This document shows positions 1-6,347 of a stretch of DNA of 64,000 bases, piece by piece (within the stretch, counting starts at the first letter, position 1; every line of letters starts with the position of its first letter). The translations under genes were made by a program, and so were the position numbers. The DNA is taken from NCBI GenBank assembly GCA_036398175.1, contig DASWHL010000056.1:1-64000 (forward strand), in the 5' to 3' direction. This stretch comes from JAOTWJ01 sp036398175 (GTDB taxonomy: Bacteria > Gemmatimonadota > Gemmatimonadetes > Gemmatimonadales > GWC2-71-9). The notes below the pieces were generated by a model. That model searched no databases and had not been told where the DNA came from. It was given only the letters and a program-made list of their open reading frames with translations.

Positions 1-40
1 ACCGTGGCAGTGCTCGTGGTGCACGGACAGGGAGCTACCG

Positions 41-108
41 ATAGCCGATAGCCGATGGCCGATGGCTGAACAGTCTGACGTCGGCCCTCGGCCCTCGGCC
101 TTCGGCTT
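41..108. repeat. Opposed heptamer tandem repeat arrays (locus 1)
   Basis: Four tandem 7-mers of the type ATAGCCG/ATGGCCG (41-68) are followed after 12 bp by four 7-mers of the type TCGGCCC/TCGGCTT (81-108). The second array is roughly the reverse complement of the first, so the pair could fold into an imperfect hairpin. The right array touches the stop codon of the SCO gene (108-110, minus strand). The bases at 1-40 show no recognisable gene. Confidence 0.8.
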
Positions 109-995
109 TACTCCACCCTCTCCAGCGCCAACCGCACCGCCCCCTCCGTCGCATCCGTCTGGAACCGCATCCGCCCCTCGGCATCCAGCACGTAGGCCAC
201 GGTCGGGTGGATCAGGTCCCCGGTGCCCTCGTTCCGGACCCGCGGCACCCGCCACCGGTTCAGCACGAACTCCACCGTTTCCACCTCGCCGCTCAGCAGC
301 AGCGCGTCGGCCGGGAGCTTCCAGGCTTCGGCGATGCTCGCGAGCCGGGACGGCGTGTCGCGCCACGGATCCAGCGTCACCAGCACCGCCAGCGCGCGGC
401 CCGCCGCGGCCGCGAGCACGTCGTGCACCATGATGGGGCAGACCGTCTCGCAGTGCGCGTAGACGAAGGTCACCACGGCGGGCCGGCCGCGCAGGGAGGC
501 CACGGTGACCGTTGCACCGTGCTGGTCCACGAGCCCCAGCTCCGACGCCGCGCCGCGCAACGGCACCAGCGCCAATGCCGGATCGCGCCCACGGACGGGA
601 TCGAACGGCGCCCCCGTGGCCTGCGCCACCCGGACGCTCACGGCGCCCGCCCCCACGCCCACGAGGAGAATGACCGCGCCAAGGACTACGCGCCCCACCC
701 ACCGGTGCCAGAGGAACGCGAGGCCCTCGCGGACCTCGTAGCCCCACGCCGCCAGCAGAAACAGCAGCATGCCGGCGGGCTCGCCCACCAGCAGTACCCA
801 GCCACCGGCGTGCGGCAGTCCGTCGCGGGCGCTGCCGAAGCAGATCTCCCGCGTGCGCGCCACCCATTCCGGGGCCGTGCTCGCGAGCGGCCAGAGTGCC
901 AGCGCCCAGAACGAGGCGCTGACGAGCAGGATCCCGAGCAGCGCCAGCAGGGCCAGCGCCGCCCGGGTGGGCAGGGTGGTCAGCCGATCTTCCAT
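108..995 (-). CDS. SCO1/SenC-family copper assembly protein with N-terminal membrane domain
   Basis: This 295-residue protein probably delivers copper to, or reduces, the CuA site of the adjacent oxidase. Residues 1-120 hold about three membrane helices and a conserved-looking CFG...DGLP...GGW stretch (residues 52-66). The thioredoxin-like SCO domain follows at about 150-295. The copper ligands are visible as C182 and C186 (motif CETVCP) and H263 (in LIHPT). The start at 995 overlaps the end of the subunit I gene by 16 bp with no clear ribosome site, so translation is probably coupled. Classical SCO proteins have a single anchor, so the multi-helix N-terminus is a variation. The family is certain; the exact role is inferred from context. 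Confidence 0.9.
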   Translation of the reverse strand: MEDRLTTLPTRAALALLALLGILLVSASFWALALWPLASTAPEWVARTREICFGSARDGLPHAGGWVLLVGEPAGMLLFLLAAWGYEVREGLAFLWHRWVGRVVLGAVILLVGVGAGAVSVRVAQATGAPFDPVRGRDPALALVPLRGAASELGLVDQHGATVTVASLRGRPAVVTFVYAHCETVCPIMVHDVLAAAAGRALAVLVTLDPWRDTPSRLASIAEAWKLPADALLLSGEVETVEFVLNRWRVPRVRNEGTGDLIHPTVAYVLDAEGRMRFQTDATEGAVRLALERVE

Positions 996-2713
996 ACGAA
1001 CGACAGCACTTTCCAATTGACGAAGTAGTAGAGCACGAACGCCAGCAGGAACACGCCCACGAGCGCCAGCGTCCCGGGGGCGACGCCGAAAATGCCGCGG
1101 CTCGGGTGGTGCAGCGCGGCGTTCAGCTCGTCCACGTTGGCGGCGTGGGTCGGCGGGTGGGTGAGCCCCTGCGGGACCCCCGCCATGGCCCGGCCACGCA
1201 CGACCTCCCCGAGCGGCTCGCCCAGGAACACGGACTTCACGGCGATGGCGATGAACATGAACGCGCCGGTGGCCGCCATCAGGCCGCCCAACGCCACGAG
1301 CGCCAGCAGCACGTCCACCGCCGGGCTGAACGGCACGTCGAACGGCGCGTTGGTGAAGCTGATGTCCCAGTGGCGCCGCGGCACGCCGAACGAGCCCGCG
1401 AACGTCATGGACATCGTCATGATCAGCATGCCGAGGGCGAACACGTACGGCTGGGCCTTGGCCAGGGGCCAGAACGCCACCTTCTTCCGGAAGATCAGGG
1501 GGATCACGTAGTAGGTGACACCCATGAACGCCATGGCGGTCCCGCTCACCACGGTCGCGTGGAAGTGGCCCGGCACCCGCAGCGTGTTGTGGACGATGAT
1601 GTTGATCTGCTCGGTCCCGATGGCGACGCCGGTGATGCCGCCCACGAAGCCGAACACGACCACGGAGAACACCAGCGAACTGAACCCGGGGTCGCCCCAC
1701 GGCGCCTTGCGCAGCCACTCGAAGATCCCGTTGGTGAAGCCGCGCAGCCGCTGGCCCAGTTCCATGCCGGCGGGCACGGTGAAGCCGTGGATCATGCTGG
1801 CCAGAACGGCCATGTACATGAAGTAACTCGTGTTCACGACCTTCCAGGCCGGGCCCATCCCCGGGTCCACGAGCAGGTGGTGCGCCGACGCCATCGAGAT
1901 GAACAGCACATAGAGGACGAACGCGGATCGGCTGATCTTCTCGTTGAGGACGACGGCCCCCACCGTGAGCGCGCCCAGCATGTACCACACGGCGACCATG
2001 GCGGCCACGTTGATCTGCTGGGACGAATGGCCCAGCCCCCACCAGATCATGCGGTAGACCTGCGGATCCACGTGCATGAGCCCCATGGACCACAGGAACG
2101 TGGGGACGTAGATGGCGGCGCCGTGGAGCAGCGTGATCACCGCAATGACCGCCGCGGCAACGGCGCCATAGGTCACGAGCGGGAGCGACCCCTGATACGT
2201 CTTCTCGCGTTTGGCGACGACGAGATTCGCGAAGAAGATCCCCGTCACGACCAGCGCGCCGACCGCGAACAGGATGACGCCGAGATAGAAGAGCGGGTGT
2301 GCGCGAAGGGGGACGTACGAGGTGAACAGCACGTCCGCCTTGCCGGCCCACATCATCCATTCGACCACCCCCGCGCCCAGGACCATCAGCGCGAAACTGA
2401 ACCAGCCGAGCCTGGGCGCGGCGACGCGCGCGTTGAGCAACGCCGTACTCGCGAAGTAGAGCACGGCCATCTCGAAGAAGATGATGAAGAAGATCAGCAT
2501 GCTCATGCCGTGCACGCCGAGGATGCGGTAGAACCAGGCGGCGGGCAGCAGGTGCACCGCCTGCCACCGCGTCAGCACGAGCAGCACGGCCGCGACGGCG
2601 CCGATCAGCAGCGCCACGACCGACACCACGGCGTTCGCCTTGATCAACAGCTCGGCCTGCCGGTCCACTTTGAGGGACGTGAACGGGCAGGTCCGGAATG
2701 CGGGGATCGTCAT
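980..2713 (-). CDS. Heme-copper oxidase subunit I, ba3-like but lacking the active-site Tyr
   Basis: This 577-residue, many-helix membrane protein is the catalytic subunit. All six metal-ligand histidines align with the B-family (Thermus ba3) pattern: H68 (low-spin heme), H229, H278 and H279 (CuB), H383 and H385 (hemes). At H229+4, where oxygen reductases carry the Tyr cross-linked to a CuB histidine, this protein has Gln233 (motif GHSSQQ; codon at 2015-2017). That points away from a classical O2 reductase and towards a nitric oxide reductase-like enzyme, by inference. The start is supported by GGAGG 6 nt upstream, and the gene overlaps subunit II by 4 bp. It is the third gene of a four-gene operon with small subunit, subunit II and SCO protein. 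Confidence 0.92.
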   Translation of the reverse strand: MTIPAFRTCPFTSLKVDRQAELLIKANAVVSVVALLIGAVAAVLLVLTRWQAVHLLPAAWFYRILGVHGMSMLIFFIIFFEMAVLYFASTALLNARVAAPRLGWFSFALMVLGAGVVEWMMWAGKADVLFTSYVPLRAHPLFYLGVILFAVGALVVTGIFFANLVVAKREKTYQGSLPLVTYGAVAAAVIAVITLLHGAAIYVPTFLWSMGLMHVDPQVYRMIWWGLGHSSQQINVAAMVAVWYMLGALTVGAVVLNEKISRSAFVLYVLFISMASAHHLLVDPGMGPAWKVVNTSYFMYMAVLASMIHGFTVPAGMELGQRLRGFTNGIFEWLRKAPWGDPGFSSLVFSVVVFGFVGGITGVAIGTEQINIIVHNTLRVPGHFHATVVSGTAMAFMGVTYYVIPLIFRKKVAFWPLAKAQPYVFALGMLIMTMSMTFAGSFGVPRRHWDISFTNAPFDVPFSPAVDVLLALVALGGLMAATGAFMFIAIAVKSVFLGEPLGEVVRGRAMAGVPQGLTHPPTHAANVDELNAALHHPSRGIFGVAPGTLALVGVFLLAFVLYYFVNWKVLSFVWKIG

Positions 2714-3294
2714 CGGTCGCCTCCGGCGGACACGGCGGTCTCGGCGGTCCCGTCCACGACGATGACACGACCCACCATGATGTGGTGGCCGATGCCGCAG
2801 AACTCGTTGCAGATGATGCGGAAATCGCCGACCTCCGTGGGCGTGACCCTCAGGCCGTAGTCGTAGCCGGGAACGACCTGGAAGTTCACGTTCATGGGAT
2901 AGAGGCTGAACCCGTGGTTCACGTCCAGCGAGGACAGGTGAAGGACGTACTCCTTGTCCTTCTCGAGCTGGAGGATGGGCGTCCACTGAAACGCCAGGCC
3001 CGTCAGGTACATGTCGCTGCCGGGAGGGGGCGCCACGATCGGCATGCCGCGGTCTTCGCCGATCTTGTACTGCGCGATGAACTCCTGGGTGCGCTGATAG
3101 AACGCCTGCGGATCCACCTTGCGCCGGATGCCGGAGGGGTTCTGGCCGCCCTTGAGGTGCCACAGCGGCATCATGGCGAACAGCACCATGCACCAGACGA
3201 AGGCGATGGCCACCCAGACCTTCTCGGACTTGTGCGCCGGCTTCCACCACACCCCGCGGGGGGACTCGAGGCCGGTATGGGTCTCGGGAGTCAT
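2710..3294 (-). CDS. Heme-copper oxidase subunit II with CuA centre
   Basis: This 194-residue protein receives electrons at a dinuclear CuA site and passes them to subunit I. One N-terminal helix (about residues 25-46) is followed by a periplasmic cupredoxin domain. The CuA ligands are intact: H127 (in DVNHGF) and the run CNEFCGIGHHIM with C162, E164, C166, H170 and M173. This spacing matches ba3-type subunit II. A strong ribosome site (GAGGAG, 6 nt spacing) supports the start. It lies 10 bp downstream of the small-subunit gene and overlaps subunit I by 4 bp, indicating one transcript. No cytochrome c donor is encoded nearby. Confidence 0.93.
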   Translation of the reverse strand: MTPETHTGLESPRGVWWKPAHKSEKVWVAIAFVWCMVLFAMMPLWHLKGGQNPSGIRRKVDPQAFYQRTQEFIAQYKIGEDRGMPIVAPPPGSDMYLTGLAFQWTPILQLEKDKEYVLHLSSLDVNHGFSLYPMNVNFQVVPGYDYGLRVTPTEVGDFRIICNEFCGIGHHIMVGRVIVVDGTAETAVSAGGDR

Positions 3295-3304
3295 TGCTGT
3301 CTCC

Positions 3305-3484
3305 TCAGGGAAGCGTGGCGGGCGGCAGCGTGAGGATCTCGTAGAGGCCCCAGCCCGTGTAGACGACCGCCATCACCAGGATGCCGGCGATGAGCCACAG
3401 GAAGACGTTGTCGAACAGGCGCTGCCCCAAAGGGATTTCCAGCTGGGGGCTGTCTGGGGGGGAGGGTGGGTGCGTACCGGACAT
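3305..3484 (-). CDS. Small single-helix oxidase subunit (IIa-like)
   Basis: This 59-residue protein has a Pro-rich N-terminus (residues 6-18) and one hydrophobic helix (about 27-47) ending in a short polar tail. It is the first gene of the minus-strand oxidase operon, 10 bp ahead of subunit II. The position and size resemble the one-helix accessory subunit of ba3-type oxidases, though sequence alone cannot prove homology. An AGAGG ribosome site 5 nt upstream supports the ATG at 3484. Its promoter probably lies in the palindromic region at 3543-3574. Confidence 0.75.
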   Translation of the reverse strand: MSGTHPPSPPDSPQLEIPLGQRLFDNVFLWLIAGILVMAVVYTGWGLYEILTLPPATLP

Positions 3485-3542
3485 GACGACCTCTCGCGGT
3501 TCAGGCCCATGCTGCGGGCCCGCGGTCGGGCCCGGGTCCATC

Positions 3543-3574
3543 TTGATAACATCATGAGTATATGATAAAATCAA
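3543..3574. promoter_or_regulatory. Divergent promoters overlapping a palindromic operator
   Basis: An AT-rich island separates the oxidase operon from the cytochrome b fusion gene. The left arm (3543-3555) and right arm (3562-3574) are inverted copies matching at 10 of 13 positions around a 6-bp centre. Each arm itself contains TGAT-N3-ATCA (3544-3554 and 3563-3573, centres 19 bp apart). On the plus strand, TTGATA (3543-3548) and TAAAAT (3566-3571) are 17 bp apart. On the minus strand, TTGATT (3569-3574) and TGTTAT (3546-3551) are also 17 bp apart. A regulator bound here could control both units. The half-sites resemble FNR/DNR boxes, but the spacing is 3 rather than 4. Confidence 0.6.
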
Positions 3575-3629
3575 CCAAACGCAAGCTGGCGCCAGCCCGC
3601 GCCAGGACCCCATCCTCCAGCCCGTTCCC

Positions 3630-5246
3630 ATGGCCCTGACCACCCCTCTGGAGCGCCTCGTCCGACGCCCGCTGGCAGCGGCCGACGCCCTCTGCAACCG
3701 GCTGTACGGCTGGCAGTACAACCCGCTCTACCAGAGCGGGACGATCGCGGTCGTCCTCCTGATCGTCCTCATCGTGACCGGCATCTGGCTCCTGCTCTTC
3801 TACCGGGTGGGGGCCCCATGGGAGTCCGTGGCCCGGCTCACCGCGAACCCGTGGATCGGCAACTGGGTCCGCGGGCTCCACCGCTACGCCAGCGACGCCG
3901 CGCTCGTGGCCGCCGCGGTCCACGCCCTCCGGATGTTCGCGCAGCGGCGGAGCTGGGGGCCGCGCGCGCTGGCCTGGGTCTCCGGCTTCCTGCTGGTGGC
4001 GGTGATCGTCGTCTGCGGCGTCACGGGCTTCATCATGGTGTGGGACACGTTCGGCCACGGCCTGGCGCTCGAAACCGCGCGCCTGCTGGACGCCCTGCCG
4101 TTCCTGTCCGAGCCCATCAGCCGGGCGTTCGTGGGCGAGCGGGCCGTTCCCAACACGTTCTTCTTTCTCAATCTCTTCGCCCACTCCGCCCTGCCGCTCG
4201 CCGTGGGCGTCGGCCTCTGGATTCACGTGTCCCGGCTCGCGCGGCCCAGCCTGCTGCCCCCGCGCCGGCTGCTCTGGTCGGTGGTCGGGCTGCTCACGCT
4301 GGTGGCCGTGGTCTGGCCCCTGTCCATGGCGCCGCAGGCGGATCCGCTCGTCCTGCCGGAGACGGTGCCGACCGACTGGTTCTTCGGGTTCTGGCTCCCG
4401 ATCTCCCGTCGGCTGCCGGCGTGGATCGTGTGGCTCGGCGCCCTGGTCGCTCTGGCCGCGCTGGTGGCCGTGCCGGCCCTCGCACGCCCTGGTGCCCCGG
4501 ACCGACCGCCCCCGTCCGCGGTGGATCCCCAGCTCTGCACGGCGTGCAACCAGTGCGTCGTAGACTGCCCCTACGAGGCCATTGCGCTCGTCCCGCGGGA
4601 ACAGCCAACCGACCGGTCACCCCCGCAGACCGGTCCGCGCGCGGCGGGACGCGCCGAGCTGGTCGCCCTGGTCAATCCGGACCGCTGTGTCAGCTGCGGG
4701 ATCTGCGCGGGATCCTGCGCGCCGATGGGGGTGGGCCCCGCCGGCCGCACCGCACGCGACCAAATCGAGGAGGTCCTCCGCCGCGGGAGCGGTCCCGTTC
4801 CTCCGGCCGACCGCGTGGTCGTGCTGGCGTGCGAGCACGGCGTCGCCGCCTTGACGCCGGCGCTCGCGGCCGCGGGCGCAGAGTGCCGGACCATGGCCTG
4901 CGCCGGCAACCTCCACACGTCCGTCATCGAGTTGACGCTCCGGGCGGGCGCTCCGGGCGTCTTGATCCTGGCCTGTCCGCCCCGCGACTGCTGGGGGCGC
5001 GAGGGGCCGCGGTGGCTGCACGAACGCCTGTATCATGACCGCGAAGCCGAGCTCAAGGCCCGCGTGGATCGGCGGCGCGTGCGGGTGGCCTGCGCGGGCG
5101 CGGCGGAGGGCGCCGAGGCGGTGCACGCCCTGCGCGCGTTCCAGGCGGACCTCACCGCGCTCGACCGGCCCGCCCTGGAGCCCGACGAGTCGCTCGAAGC
5201 GGTCTGCCGGCCGGCGCCGACCGAGGAAGTCGAGGTCGCCCCATGA
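3630..5246 (+). CDS. Cytochrome b / 2[4Fe-4S] ferredoxin / MvhD-like fusion protein
   Basis: This 538-residue protein joins three redox modules. Residues 1-285 are a diheme cytochrome b domain. Heme ligands pair as H84/H98 and H185/H199, each 14 apart. A PTDW motif (247-250) sits where bc-complex proteins have the quinol-site PEWY loop. Residues 300-365 form a two-cluster ferredoxin with C303/306/309/313 and C353/356/359/363. Residues 395-460 resemble MvhD/FlpD (C401, C419, C424, C449, C454), the iron-sulfur subunit linking hydrogenase or formate dehydrogenase to heterodisulfide reductase. It is divergent from the oxidase operon, and no Rieske or cytochrome c1 gene is nearby. Electron exchange between quinone and an unknown soluble partner is inferred. 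No good ribosome site precedes the ATG. Confidence 0.9.
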   Translation: MALTTPLERLVRRPLAAADALCNRLYGWQYNPLYQSGTIAVVLLIVLIVTGIWLLLFYRVGAPWESVARLTANPWIGNWVRGLHRYASDAALVAAAVHALRMFAQRRSWGPRALAWVSGFLLVAVIVVCGVTGFIMVWDTFGHGLALETARLLDALPFLSEPISRAFVGERAVPNTFFFLNLFAHSALPLAVGVGLWIHVSRLARPSLLPPRRLLWSVVGLLTLVAVVWPLSMAPQADPLVLPETVPTDWFFGFWLPISRRLPAWIVWLGALVALAALVAVPALARPGAPDRPPPSAVDPQLCTACNQCVVDCPYEAIALVPREQPTDRSPPQTGPRAAGRAELVALVNPDRCVSCGICAGSCAPMGVGPAGRTARDQIEEVLRRGSGPVPPADRVVVLACEHGVAALTPALAAAGAECRTMACAGNLHTSVIELTLRAGAPGVLILACPPRDCWGREGPRWLHERLYHDREAELKARVDRRRVRVACAGAAEGAEAVHALRAFQADLTALDRPALEPDESLEAVCRPAPTEEVEVAP

Positions 5247-5794
5247 GACGCGCGCCACGGGCAATCCTGGGGTCGGCGCTGGCGCTCGCCGCCACGGCGC
5301 TGCTCGCGGCGCTGTCCCGCGCTCCGCAGGGGATGGGAAGCGGCGAGGGCGGTCTGCTCCGGTTGTCGTGGAGCGGGCAGCCCGAACGAGTGGAGGTGTG
5401 CCGGACGGTATCCGAGGAGGAGCTGCGGGCGGTGCCGCGCCACATGCGCCAGCCGGTGATCTGTGAGGGCCAGTCCGCCCAGTACCGCCTGCGCGTCATG
5501 CTGGACGGCTCGACCCTGGTGGACGAACTCGTCACGGGCGGCGGCCTCCGGCGCGACCGGCCGATCTACGTCTACCGGGAGTTCCCGCTCACCCCCGGCC
5601 CGCGCGCCCTGAGCGTCCGCTTCGAGCTGGCCGACGAGCCCGCGGAGATCGGCGAGACCGCTGCCACTCGCGCCAGGTTCGATGCCCTGCCCCGAGCCCT
5701 CACCCTGGATACCACCCTCGCCCTGAACCCGCGCGCGGTGGCGCTGGTAACGTACGACGCCGACCGGCGAGCCCTGGTGATCCGATCGCGATAG
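5243..5794 (+). CDS. Membrane-anchored exported protein of unknown function
   Basis: I do not recognise this 183-residue protein. It has an N-terminal hydrophobic segment (about residues 8-27) that may be a signal peptide or anchor, then a soluble domain rich in beta-strand-like sequence. Two cysteines (about residues 52 and 73) could form a disulfide or bind a cofactor. It overlaps the cytochrome b fusion gene by 4 bp (ATGA), so the two are surely co-translated, which suggests a partner subunit or a maturation factor. No heme-binding CxxCH motif is present. Confidence 0.8.
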   Translation: MRRAPRAILGSALALAATALLAALSRAPQGMGSGEGGLLRLSWSGQPERVEVCRTVSEEELRAVPRHMRQPVICEGQSAQYRLRVMLDGSTLVDELVTGGGLRRDRPIYVYREFPLTPGPRALSVRFELADEPAEIGETAATRARFDALPRALTLDTTLALNPRAVALVTYDADRRALVIRSR

Positions 5795-5831
5795 CCGGGC
5801 CAACACGCCCGCCTCACGAGTCCCCACTCAG

Positions 5832-5852
5832 CATTCTGCATTCTGTATTCTG
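5832..5852. repeat. Heptamer tandem repeat (locus 2)
   Basis: Three tandem 7-mers, CATTCTG, CATTCTG and TATTCTG, with weaker copies on either side. The array lies between the convergent ends of the 183-residue gene (5794) and a minus-strand gene (5867). No complementary array is present here. Confidence 0.7.
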
Positions 5853-5866
5853 CACTCCCCAAGGGC

Positions 5867-6145
5867 TCACCCTTCGGGAAGCCGCTTCTCCTCGCGCTGC
5901 CGCGCCAGCATCCGCTCGGTGAAGTCCAGCCGCTCGTGCACCTCGGAAAGCTCGTGGCGCAGCTCGGCCACCTCGTCCCGCAGGGCTTCCACCTCCGCCC
6001 CACCCTCGCCCACGGCCCCGGCCCGGACCTTTGCCTCCTCGAGCCGCAAGCGCGCCACCTTGAGCACGCCGTTCGCGATGATGGCGGCCGTCGGGATCAG
6101 CAGGGCCACGATGGGGATGAGGAGTGCAACCACCTGCTTGTCCAT
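5867..6145 (-). CDS. Small membrane protein with coiled-coil tail
   Basis: This 92-residue protein has one hydrophobic N-terminal helix (about residues 5-28) and a long charged heptad-rich region (about 33-88) that should form a coiled coil. The pattern is common among small uncharacterised membrane proteins and I do not assign a function. The start at 6145 is the first Met ahead of the hydrophobic segment. The gene stands alone between the cytochrome b pair and the amidohydrolase. Confidence 0.65.
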   Translation of the reverse strand: MDKQVVALLIPIVALLIPTAAIIANGVLKVARLRLEEAKVRAGAVGEGGAEVEALRDEVAELRHELSEVHERLDFTERMLARQREEKRLPEG

Positions 6146-6347
6146 GGAACGGCCTCCTCTGGCGGACCCGCCCGCGCGGCGGGGAAGGGTTGGGGGCGAA
6201 GGTGGCCCTGGACCGGACCATGCGCCAGCTTTCCGGGTACCTACGCCACATCGCGTCGCTAGTTTCCTCCAATCCCGGAATCGGCGCCCGCCGCCCGCTT
6301 CGGAACCCGCCGCGACACGTTCACCGTTTTCCCGTGAGTCAAGCCGA

